Notes under the pieces: generated by a model
What the model saw: only the letters and a program-made list of their open reading frames with translations
Databases searched by the model: none
Told to the model about the DNA's origin: nothing
NCBI GenBank assembly: GCA_022428035.1
Contig: JAKMDG010000094.1
Coordinates: 1 to 5,981, forward strand
Origin: Longimicrobiales bacterium
GTDB lineage: Bacteria; Gemmatimonadota; Gemmatimonadetes; Longimicrobiales; Gaopeijiaceae
Direction: 5' to 3'
Length of the DNA: 5,981 nucleotides
Position numbers and translations under genes: made by a program
Shown here: positions 1 through 5,981 of the stretch, in pieces
Position numbering within the stretch: position 1 is the stretch's first letter
Layout of the letters: the number at the start of each line of letters is the position of its first letter

Positions 1-1
1 C

Positions 2-139
2 ACGTGGATCGGTCGGCTGTGTTCGATCGGCCGGATGACCTTCGCGCAGGATCTCGACAGAGCCCGGCAGAGCACGTCCCGTGTCGTTGAGCAGGTTCGC
101 GATCTGGCGGCCTCCGGCGACATCGAAGCCACCTTGTAG
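2..139 (+). CDS. C-terminal fragment of an unidentified protein (5' end outside window)
   Basis: An open frame enters from the left edge and ends at TAG 137-139, leaving 45 visible residues. I do not recognise the family. The visible part is mostly helix-forming and rich in Arg, Gln, Asp and Val, with no membrane segment. It begins TWIGRLCSIGRMTF, continues with an amphipathic stretch (RARQSTSRVVEQVRDLAA) and closes with SGDIEATL. The frame stays open past the TAG for about 70 more bases with protein-like composition (WVLGRLAGLPTADTQITAA). The TAG could therefore be an internal nonsense change in a decaying gene rather than the true end. Codon third positions are G/C-rich, as in the firm genes of the window. 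Coding here is plausible but unproven, because so little is visible. Confidence 0.35.
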   Translation, partial: TWIGRLCSIGRMTFAQDLDRARQSTSRVVEQVRDLAASGDIEATL

Positions 140-1104
140 CACCGAATACAATGGGTCCTGGGGCGTTTAGCCGGGCTACCGACGGCCGATACGCAGATCA
201 CCGCGGCCAGTGCTCAGGGGGGGCGAGGTCACCGCCGGGGATGTGGGCAACATGTTCAGCGACGGCTGCGGCGCGGACATCGCTCATACATAAGGCAGTC
301 ATGTGGTGGCTGAGGGCGGACCGCGCCGTAGACAGGATCTCAGGCCTCCGTCTCGGTGAGGCCTATGCGGCGCGCCCTCGTATTGCCCAGAGCCTCGAGA
401 CCGCTCGCGCCTGATATAAGCAGTCGGCTGCCGCAGCGAACGCGACCGGCGGCGAGATTCCGGAGCGAGTCTGGCGTTGAGATCCGCTGGTGCTCGCTGA
501 GACATTCGGTTGGTGTTTCACGACGAGCTCCCCTTGAAGAGGCGTTCAGATGCTCATTAGAGGATCCCGAAAAACGATTCTGTCACCCGACTCAGGAAGT
601 CTGGACGTTTTCTTGGCTCCCAATCGTACAGGAACACGCCCGCCCAAGGCCCTAGTCCCCACCTGCGTCCAGCCAAACTCGGTTGGGTTTCCTGACCACC
701 ACACTCGATCAGCGTGCGGCTCTGGTTCGTGATCGACTCAGCGAGTATCATCGGGAAGGTGCTCAGGTGCATCGCGAAACCCGACTAAAGTCGGGTTTCT
801 GCCTCAGAGTCAGCGCGAGCCTGGGGCGCCCCTGTGGGAGGACAGTGTGCCAAATTCCGACTGGGCGGGTCATCTGTCGTCAGATCACCCAAGCCTTGCA
901 CAGGCCCTTTCGCGTTGTATCACAAGATGGTCTCTAGAAGGGTCTTTTGCTGGGCCGGGTCCGACGGAGTCGGCCTCGCGCGCCCCACGCGCACGCCAAA
1001 TCAGGACACAACACCGCCGCAGATGACGAACGGAGTCAGACACCCTTCGGATTTTCCGAGACGGGTCGAGTGGAGACAACGACCCTCAAGCCTGAGCTAG
1101 CCCC
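140..1104. other. Gene-poor stretch, possible decayed coding sequence at its left end
   Basis: About 965 bases contain no gene I can support. The open frames here are short, lack a convincing ribosome-binding site and give Arg/Pro/Ser-rich translations typical of non-coding GC-rich DNA. Two things stand out. First, 140-293 reads as a plausible continuation of the left-edge frame if one base is removed from the seven-G run at 217-223; it then ends at TAA 291-293. Second, a near-perfect hairpin lies at 777-798. A further open stretch ending at TGA 412-414 (GEAYAARPRIAQSLETARA at its end) also looks mildly protein-like. No convincing -35/-10 promoter pair, riboswitch core or tRNA was seen. Whatever drives the downstream glycosyltransferase gene must lie somewhere in the right part, but I cannot place it. 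Confidence 0.5.
777..798. terminator. Symmetric hairpin, candidate bidirectional terminator
   Basis: AAACCCGAC (777-785) pairs perfectly with GTCGGGTTT (790-798) around a TAAA loop, giving a 9-bp stem. The stem ends in A's on its 5' side and T's on its 3' side, so a short U run ends the structure in either direction. This is a common form of compact bidirectional terminator. There is no longer T tract after it on either strand, so termination would be modest. It sits in the middle of the gene-poor stretch, with no firm gene end close by. It may therefore mark the end of a gene that has since decayed, or belong to the leader of the glycosyltransferase gene. Confidence 0.4.
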
Positions 1105-2397
1105 ATGGTCACTCCTCCTCGAGCATCCACCCACGGTGCAGAGCAACGTGGCGTGGTCGGTCCTCCACTTCTTCCCGAGGTCGGCGTTGTAGCTTTGGTA
1201 CAGGAGCGCTTCGACTCCACGTGGATGTCACGCCATCAAGTCCTCGTCCGCCTGGCCCGGTGGTTTCACGTAGTCTGGATGAACCCTGCACTGGAGTGGA
1301 GGCAGGTACTCCGGGACAGGCCGTGGCGAGGGGAGCAAGTTCGTCCTCCGAGATCGGGTGGACTGGTCGCACTCGACCCGCCGCCCTGGCTCCCGATCTT
1401 CTATCAGCCGTTATGGCTCGGAAGAGCCACAGAAGCCGCTCGGCTTCGCCGCGCGCGGAAGGAGCTTTTCCGGCGAGGGGCGGACCGAATAGCTCTCCAC
1501 ACATGGCGCCCAAAATTCAGACCCGCACTCGACCGAATCGACTACGACAGTTGTATCTACCATATCATCGACGACTACTCTTACTCGGATACTCGCCTTC
1601 CGATGCCCGTCAATGAGAGGGAACTCATCGAGCTCGCCGATGCGGTCATCGTACATTCACCCGGTCTTTTGGAAAGGAAAGGTGGGATCAACCCAAGAAC
1701 GTACCAGATCCCGAATGGAGTCGACTTCTCGACCGCTGAGGCTAAGCAGTCCGAGCCCTTAGACCTCAAGGGCGTGCCGAGGCCGCGCATTGGATATTGT
1801 GGATGGCTCAAGAAGCAACTGGATTGGGATCTGCTTCAGAGTCTGGCGGAACGCCATCCGGATTGGTCGTTCGTTTTCGTTGGCGCCATCACGCCCTTCC
1901 ACGCTGAACTTCCTGAGGTGCTTGAACGACTCGACCGACTCCCAAACGTTCATCTGCTGGGAGCGAAGCAGTCCCATGAGCTGCTCCAATATCCGGGCCA
2001 CTTCGATGTGTGCATGATGCCATATCGAATGACAGCATATACGAACTGCATCTATCCGTTGAAGCTGCATGAGTACTTGGCGACCGGAACGCCAATCGTG
2101 GGTACGCCCATCAGAACACTGCGCGACTTCGAGCAAACCGTGGCGTTGGCGGAGGGCGTCGACGCGTGGTCTGAACAGATCCGTCGAATCCTCGAGCAGC
2201 GGCCCGAGGATGAAGAAGTCGTTTCTCGACGGGTGGACCTCGCCCGTGCCCACGACTGGGATGCGATCACCCAGCGTGTAGCGCGAGTCATTGCAGGTTC
2301 CCTCGGCCCCGAGGTATCCGAACGCTTCGACTCCATTGCCGCGCAGACTTCGAGCGCCGCCCCGAGTGGGATTCACGCTCCGCGCGAATCGCCCTGA
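1105..2397 (+). CDS. GT4-type glycosyltransferase (GT-B fold)
   Basis: The product (430 residues from this start) should transfer a sugar from a nucleotide-sugar donor to a glycan or lipid-linked acceptor at the cytoplasmic side of the membrane. The N-terminal Rossmann half starts with strand VGVVALV (26-32) and the QERFDSTWMSRHQ segment (33-45). It includes a conserved-looking HIIDDYSY (153-160), ADAVIVHSP (178-186) and IPNGVDF (202-208). The donor-binding half begins at RIGYCGWLKK (near 227-237), has the FVFVGAI strand, FDVCMMPY (300-307) and the signature KLHEYLATGTPIV (320-332), whose Glu is in the usual GT4 place. Length is normal for the family. The start is uncertain: relatives usually begin within a few residues of the first strand, so the Pro-rich first 25 residues may not be translated. 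GTG 1153, TTG 1195 and ATG 1225 are in-frame alternatives, none with a strong ribosome-binding site. No signal peptide or membrane helix was seen. Acceptor and linkage cannot be read from sequence. Confidence 0.88.
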   Translation: MVTPPRASTHGAEQRGVVGPPLLPEVGVVALVQERFDSTWMSRHQVLVRLARWFHVVWMNPALEWRQVLRDRPWRGEQVRPPRSGGLVALDPPPWLPIFYQPLWLGRATEAARLRRARKELFRRGADRIALHTWRPKFRPALDRIDYDSCIYHIIDDYSYSDTRLPMPVNERELIELADAVIVHSPGLLERKGGINPRTYQIPNGVDFSTAEAKQSEPLDLKGVPRPRIGYCGWLKKQLDWDLLQSLAERHPDWSFVFVGAITPFHAELPEVLERLDRLPNVHLLGAKQSHELLQYPGHFDVCMMPYRMTAYTNCIYPLKLHEYLATGTPIVGTPIRTLRDFEQTVALAEGVDAWSEQIRRILEQRPEDEEVVSRRVDLARAHDWDAITQRVARVIAGSLGPEVSERFDSIAAQTSSAAPSGIHAPRESP

Positions 2398-2437
2398 CCT
2401 CCAGAGACTCGCTAGCTTGCGACATTCAGGTCAGGGC
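2391..2437 (+). terminator. Inverted repeat spanning the glycosyltransferase stop codon
   Basis: GCCCTGACCT (2391-2400) is the exact reverse complement of AGGTCAGGGC (2428-2437), a 10-bp stem that includes the TGA stop at 2395-2397. The 27-base loop contains a smaller stem, TCGC (2409-2412) with GCGA (2419-2422). The placement at the gene end fits a 3' mRNA-stabilising or terminating structure. No T run follows (TTGGCATC), so it does not match a classical intrinsic terminator. Confidence 0.35.
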
Positions 2438-2822
2438 TTGGCATCTCCTCGCAGGTCCGGTCGTCTTGACGATCTCGTTGGCCAGGCTGGTAGCGGACGG
2501 AACCCAGCGGGTTGGATTGACGGAGGCAGTGCCGTCCCGCTTGGGAGCGGAGTCGGAGCTTCTGACCCATCAGCGCTTGCATCAGGCTGCTGCTCGTAGC
2601 CTGGAACTCTTCTGTGCGGGGTGACAGCCACCGACCCTGCCACCTTCGGAATGCGTCTGGTTCGTTCTTCCAATGAGACCCTCAAGGCAACGTGAGTGCG
2701 TTCAAAGACGCCCGCGGGGATCGACTCGATTCAGGCGCTCAACGCAGAGTGCCGCGAACGACAGAAAAGGGTAGCGGGCATGGAGTGTGTCCATTAACCC
2801 TTGAGATACGACGTCTCATTCA
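2398..2822. other. Gene-poor spacer
   Basis: This 425-base spacer has no gene I can defend. One frame is open across it to TGA 2622-2624 and gives a moderately protein-like translation (AGPVVLTISLARLVADGTQ in its middle), but it lacks an ATG and a clear ribosome-binding site. A possible GTG-start frame at 2692-2826 has an AAGG five bases upstream and would overlap the next gene's first ATG, but its product is Arg-rich and unlike any family I know. Just before the next gene, TGAGA (2802-2806) and TCTCA (2814-2818) form a short inverted repeat that could be an operator or chance. No promoter matching a -35/-10 consensus is visible. Confidence 0.45.
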
Positions 2823-2828
2823 ATGAGT

Positions 2829-2832
2829 AGGG
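2829..2832 (+). promoter_or_regulatory. Ribosome-binding site deciding the start of the membrane protein
   Basis: AGGG lies five bases before ATG 2838. The earlier in-frame ATG at 2823 has no purine-rich sequence at the proper distance, since CGTCTCATTCA precedes it. This favours initiation at 2838, which also places the first hydrophobic helix right at the N-terminus. Confidence 0.45.
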
Positions 2833-2837
2833 TAAGC

Positions 2838-3266
2838 ATGCTGCGTTTCTTGGCCAGGACGCTACTGGGCGGCACCGTGATGTACCTCTCCGGTCTCTTT
2901 CTGTGGGAAAGGTACTATGCCGTTGAGCGGTTTCTACCTCCTCAGTTTGTCGACAACCAACTGGCCAGCGAGGTCAGTCGTGACTTGGCGATTGTCTGGG
3001 CCGACATCGCTGGCGCGCTCGTGCTGGCCGTGTTGCTCACGATGGTGATCAGTTGGCGAGACCGATCTTCGGTCGTTGATGGACTGAAGACCGGCGCCAT
3101 GGTCGGGATCATGATCTGGGGCGGCGTCGATCTCGCTCTCTACGCCAACTTCGAGTTCTTCTCCACGGCGGCTCTGATCACCGACCCTGTCATCGAGTCT
3201 TTGAAGTTCGCCGCGGCCGGTGCAGCGATGGGTCTGGTCGGGCGCGACCCGGAACCGCGGGATTAG
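2838..3266 (+). CDS. Small four-helix integral membrane protein of unknown function
   Basis: The product has 142 residues and sits in the inner membrane. Four hydrophobic segments are visible: about 4-24 (with GGTVMYLSGLFLW), 52-72 (IVWADIAGALVLAVLLTMVI), 84-104 (KTGAMVGIMIWGGVDLALYAN) and 112-135 (ending AAAGAAMGLVGR). The layout resembles a widespread group of short bacterial membrane proteins, DUF1761-like in general plan: a Gly-rich first helix, an extra-membrane loop after it, a KTGA..G start to helix 3 with a helix-embedded Asp (D98), and a Gly/Ala-rich last helix. I cannot assign it to a named family. No catalytic motif is evident. Start ATG 2838 is preferred over ATG 2823 because of the AGGG at 2829-2832; the longer form would add only MSRVS. 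The gene ends 26 bp from the oppositely oriented ATP-grasp gene. No strong terminator separates them; only a 5-bp GC stem (3255-3259 with 3267-3271) spans its stop codon. Confidence 0.8.
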   Translation: MLRFLARTLLGGTVMYLSGLFLWERYYAVERFLPPQFVDNQLASEVSRDLAIVWADIAGALVLAVLLTMVISWRDRSSVVDGLKTGAMVGIMIWGGVDLALYANFEFFSTAALITDPVIESLKFAAAGAAMGLVGRDPEPRD

Positions 3267-3292
3267 CGCGGCGAAGTCGTCGGCACCGGCTG

Positions 3293-4312
3293 TCAGGAAC
3301 GACTGGCCAGGGAGTGGAGCAAGATCCTGAGAGGGCGTAGTAGGGACTTTGACCGACTCAGCGCTTTGGCTGACCCAGCCGAGAGATGGTGCACGTAGTC
3401 GGGAAAGCCTGACACTTCCCAACCCGTGTGCAGTCGGCCCCAAGGCGTCGTGTTCACATCGACGATGAATGGCTCTCCGGCGTCGTTCAGCATTACGTCG
3501 ATAGCTCCGAAGTCCAGGGCGAGAGCATTGCTACCCCTGATGACCTCGGTCATCGCCCCATCCGCGATCGGATCTGGAAGGGTTGAGGCCGAGTCGAACC
3601 GAGCGTTCCAAAGCCCGACTAATTCGCTGCCACCAACGGTCTTGATTTCGTCCGGACAGCTGAGCTGGATGAGGTGGGTGCGCTCTCCGGCGATCCAAGC
3701 CCTACAATAATGCCCTCGCTTGTTCCCTACGAAACGCTCGATGGTCAGGGAAGGGTCACGCCAGGCTTCGCCCGGAATCTCGTCTCGTCGAGACGTCGCG
3801 TACTCCAGGCCCGAAGACCATAGGTCCTCGATACCCAGGCGACCGCGGATGGCCTCGGGCAATTTACGTTCGCCTTCCCCTCCGTAGTTGTAGTTGCTTT
3901 TGATGATCATGAGCTCGTCTGCGCTGCCGTCTTCATGGCCCAGGACGGAGCGGCAGCCAGCCGACATCAGTCGGGCTTGTATTGCCTGCTTGGAGATGTC
4001 GGTCACCTGCTCGTTACAGGTTGTCCACCCTCGCTCATGAAGGCCGGCAATCAGCTCATGCCGCTGAAGCGGAAAGCTCTCAGTAATCGAGACGTTCAAG
4101 TGAAACAGGAACACGCCCGGTGTGCTCGGCAGGGAGTCGAGCAGCTTGACCACATCCTCGGTCGGGCTTGCTTCCCTCACGATCGCGTGCGGCGCGAGCT
4201 TATCGATCATGAATCCATCCCACGCCTCCCACTGGTAAACGACGAGAGGGATAGCCCCTGAGAGGCCTTGGGTCAGCGCCCTCCTCTGGGCCGCTCGATT
4301 CTCAGAACTCAT
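3293..4312 (-). CDS. ATP-grasp ligase, RimK-like
   Basis: The product is a 339-residue soluble enzyme expected to use ATP to activate a carboxylate as an acyl-phosphate and join it to an amine, hydroxyl or thiol. Residues 1-110 form an N-terminal region (IPLVVYQWEAWDGF near 21-34, PGVFLFHLN near 65-73, and VTDISKQAIQARL at 103-115, which resembles the entry to the grasp domain in relatives). The ATP-grasp core follows: IIKSNYNYGGEGE (136-148) with the nucleotide-binding Lys 138 and a Gly loop, TIERFVGNKRG (190-200), and FGAIDVML (268-275). It ends with the metal-binding IVDVNTTPWG (283-292), carrying Asp 285 and Asn 287. The key residues look intact. Start ATG 4312 is chosen because it lies 7 bases after the hydrolase stop. 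A longer frame up to 4399 would overlap the hydrolase by about 80 bases. The ribosome-binding site is weak (GAG), which suggests translational coupling to the hydrolase. Substrates cannot be read from sequence; context hints at a sugar- or uronate-linked acid. Confidence 0.85.
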   Translation of the reverse strand: MSSENRAAQRRALTQGLSGAIPLVVYQWEAWDGFMIDKLAPHAIVREASPTEDVVKLLDSLPSTPGVFLFHLNVSITESFPLQRHELIAGLHERGWTTCNEQVTDISKQAIQARLMSAGCRSVLGHEDGSADELMIIKSNYNYGGEGERKLPEAIRGRLGIEDLWSSGLEYATSRRDEIPGEAWRDPSLTIERFVGNKRGHYCRAWIAGERTHLIQLSCPDEIKTVGGSELVGLWNARFDSASTLPDPIADGAMTEVIRGSNALALDFGAIDVMLNDAGEPFIVDVNTTPWGRLHTGWEVSGFPDYVHHLSAGSAKALSRSKSLLRPLRILLHSLASRS

Positions 4313-4319
4313 GACACGC

Positions 4320-5981
4320 TCATAGGTGAGTCGCCGCTTGGGTATTGAGCCATTGAATAACGTGGCTGGTTCGCGCCGGGCGACGCTCGAAGTTGGCAAA
4401 CCCTTCCGGAGTTTCGAGCTCGAGACCCGCCTCGTCCCCCTGCATCCTGAAGGCGTTTCGAGCCCTCTCCACCAGGGAGCGCACTGAATCCACCTTGTGA
4501 TAGCGATCCAGCGTTGGCGCGATCACGAGCGTAGGCCGCGGCGCGATCATCGCGAGGATGTCATCATAATCGAAGGGGACGTCCTCGGGCTGTTCCACAA
4601 ACGCCCCTAGGCGGGGAAGGAGCCCGTGAAGATGAGAGTAGTGGGTCAACCCCTCAGTGTCTTCGTGAGCCGCTCGGTCGCGAAGCGATGAGAAGCCGCA
4701 GACGGAGGTGACACCGCGGACTCGCTCGTCCAGGGCGGCGAGGAAGAGAGCGACCTTTGCACCGAGTCCGGACCCGACCACATAGATGGAATCGGGATCG
4801 ACGATCGAGACCTCGGACAGCGAGGTAATGAGGTCGCTCATGTCCGTAACCATACGACCGAGTATGGAGTGGTGGGGATAGCGTTCATAGAAATTTCGAG
4901 TCTCCTCGACTCGAGTACCATGCCCGATCAGGTCTACGCCCACAACGTTGAAGCCCCCCTTGGTCAGCCTCTCGAATGTGTTGAATGGCTCGCCGACATG
5001 AGCGGAGTACCCTGCAGCGTACGCATAGGGATGTAACCAGATCACCGTAGGCACGGAGCGACGCGACGGGTATCCACGGGGGCTGCGTGTTCCTTTCGAG
5101 CCACCGGGGCGAGGCCTGGCCGCGTAGTAGACATCCGCTCGGAGGCCATCCCCGTAGTGCAATGACACGTTCCCCGTGTCCTCAATAGGGATCGGGCGTT
5201 CGAAAAGCGTTCTCGGATAGGATATGGGGCGTTGCCGGTCACTCGGACGGTAGTCGATTTGGCTGTCCGGTCGTAACTGAGGGGCTTGCACGATCGGGGC
5301 ATCTCCAAGGACCCACTCAATCCTCTCCCGGATCCCCGTCCGTACCGCGCTCCAGGGAACTCCATCGGACGCTTCCGACTCCCAGTTGGCCACCGGCGGT
5401 GGATTCGACCCATCACGGGTGACCGGATGGAGTGTATCGTACGCGTAGTTGTTGATGAAGATCTCGGGCCGTCCGTCCGAGCTTCGCCCGAAGACCGTGT
5501 CCAGGAAATCCAGGTACTCCTCGATGACGAAGTGGCGCACGGCGTGTTCTCCGGGCCGCTGGAGGAGACCGAGCTTCTCCTCAGCTCCCAGGAACTCGTA
5601 GACGGACTTCACCGAGCGGTACGATTGCTCGATCGCCCAGGGATTCCCCTGCCACTCCGTGTACGCCTGGGACAGTAGCAAGCCTCTCGGCGCAACCAAG
5701 GAGAGAAGCATGTTCTGGTCGACAGGGAGCCGGTCCTCTCGGCCTGTGAAGAACCGGAGTCGCGGATGGAACCACCAGCGAAACTGTCCACTCACCTCTT
5801 CGAGGGTTTGATTCGAGTACATCCCGTCCGCGTAACGCCAGGGAATAGCAGTCCCTGCGTTGCCTCGCGAGGGCACCACCGCCGAAATCCTTTCATCGAA
5901 CGCGGCTGCGATCAGGGATGTCTTGGCGTACCGGGAGTTTCCACCAATGGCGATTCGATCGGGGTCGACTTCAGGTAGAGT
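4320..5981 (-). CDS. Tandem alpha/beta hydrolase: CE15-like esterase domain plus degenerate second domain (5' partial)
   Basis: The gene runs off the right edge, leaving 553 visible residues; the true N-terminus is missing. Domain one (visible 1-170) is CE15-like, related to glucuronoyl esterases, which cleave esters of glucuronic acid in plant or algal polysaccharides. It shows the nucleophile elbow GNSRYAK (14-20, Ser 16; most relatives have Gly where Ala 19 stands) and WFHPRLRFFTGRED (70-83). LPVDQNMLLSLVAPRG (85-100), TEWQGNPWAIEQSYRSV (108-124, candidate acid Glu 109) and PGEHAV (143-148, likely catalytic His 146) follow. A linker leads to domain two (about 300-553): VPTVIWLHPYAYAAGY, VVGVDLIGHGT, then VVGSGLGAKVALFL (401-414). 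There the G-x-Ser-x-G elbow reads G-S-G-L-G, so Gly 405 replaces the nucleophile. APRPTLVIAPTLDRYHKVD keeps an Asp, but no clear His follows. Domain two is therefore probably non-catalytic. The missing N-terminus should hold the rest of the first fold and any signal peptide. It is followed 7 bp later by the ATP-grasp gene. Confidence 0.85.
   Translation of the reverse strand, partial: TLPEVDPDRIAIGGNSRYAKTSLIAAAFDERISAVVPSRGNAGTAIPWRYADGMYSNQTLEEVSGQFRWWFHPRLRFFTGREDRLPVDQNMLLSLVAPRGLLLSQAYTEWQGNPWAIEQSYRSVKSVYEFLGAEEKLGLLQRPGEHAVRHFVIEEYLDFLDTVFGRSSDGRPEIFINNYAYDTLHPVTRDGSNPPPVANWESEASDGVPWSAVRTGIRERIEWVLGDAPIVQAPQLRPDSQIDYRPSDRQRPISYPRTLFERPIPIEDTGNVSLHYGDGLRADVYYAARPRPGGSKGTRSPRGYPSRRSVPTVIWLHPYAYAAGYSAHVGEPFNTFERLTKGGFNVVGVDLIGHGTRVEETRNFYERYPHHSILGRMVTDMSDLITSLSEVSIVDPDSIYVVGSGLGAKVALFLAALDERVRGVTSVCGFSSLRDRAAHEDTEGLTHYSHLHGLLPRLGAFVEQPEDVPFDYDDILAMIAPRPTLVIAPTLDRYHKVDSVRSLVERARNAFRMQGDEAGLELETPEGFANFERRPARTSHVIQWLNTQAATHL

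Noticed and set aside
628..642. A 15-base exact match to 4105-4119, inside the ATP-grasp gene; on the minus strand both copies can encode GVFL followed by F or Y.
   Set aside because: The flanks do not align at DNA or protein level beyond the match, so a relic copy of the ATP-grasp gene is not supported. A chance match of this length is uncommon but possible.
683..937. TTG-start frame with a run of Thr codons just before the 777-798 hairpin, resembling an amino-acid attenuator leader.
   Set aside because: It has only three Thr codons, no antiterminator pairing that I could find and no amino-acid biosynthesis gene downstream.
961..1060. Three short hairpins upstream of the glycosyltransferase gene (961-973, 978-992, 1046-1060), suggestive of a structured leader.
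   Set aside because: Each has only a 5-bp stem. Several such hairpins are expected by chance in about 1 kb of GC-rich DNA, and no riboswitch consensus was recognised.
1759..2376. A 205-codon open frame on the minus strand opposite the glycosyltransferase.
   Set aside because: It is antisense to a well-supported gene, has no family resemblance, and is explained by the codon bias of the real gene.
2692..2826. GTG-start frame of 44 residues overlapping the first ATG of the membrane-protein gene, with AAGG upstream.
   Set aside because: The product is Arg-rich, without recognisable features, and the downstream gene more likely starts at 2838, which removes the overlap argument.
3255..3271. CCGCG/CGCGG stem across the stop codon of the membrane-protein gene, possibly a terminator between convergent genes.
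   Set aside because: It is a 5-bp stem with no T run; too weak to call as a terminator.
2934..3443. A 169-codon minus-strand frame overlapping the membrane-protein gene and the end of the ATP-grasp gene.
   Set aside because: It covers two supported genes in other frames, and its His/Arg/Asp-rich translation is typical of an antisense shadow.

Overview
The window is GC-rich (about 60% by eye) with tightly packed genes on one side and long gene-poor stretches on the other. It looks like a bacterial chromosome fragment. The tandem CE15-type (glucuronoyl-esterase-like) hydrolase, GT4-type glycosyltransferase and small four-helix membrane protein would fit a polysaccharide-handling heterotroph such as Gemmatimonadota, Acidobacteriota or Planctomycetota. 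That taxonomic guess is weak, and no marker gene is present.

Layout. Positions 2-139 (+) hold a short unidentified C-terminus cut by the left edge. Positions 140-1104 contain no gene I can defend; they hold one good hairpin (777-798) and scraps that may be a decayed gene just after the left-edge fragment. Positions 1105-2397 (+) encode a glycosyltransferase whose stop codon lies inside a 10-bp inverted repeat (2391-2437). Positions 2398-2822 are gene-poor. Positions 2838-3266 (+) encode a small four-helix membrane protein. It converges, with a 26-bp gap, on a minus-strand pair: an ATP-grasp ligase (3293-4312) and, 7 bp upstream of it, a two-domain alpha/beta hydrolase (4320-5981) whose N-terminus lies beyond the right edge.

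How the genes may work together. The minus-strand pair is almost certainly co-transcribed, hydrolase first and ATP-grasp second. The hydrolase has a CE15-like catalytic domain followed by a second alpha/beta-hydrolase domain in which glycine stands where the nucleophile should be. The ATP-grasp protein keeps its nucleotide- and metal-binding motifs, so it should form an amide, ester or similar bond from a carboxylate. An ester-cleaving enzyme beside a carboxylate ligase, with a glycosyltransferase nearby, suggests a role in processing or decorating a carbohydrate or uronic-acid compound. That is inference. I see no CRISPR array, tRNA, rRNA, insertion sequence, phage gene or recognised defence system.
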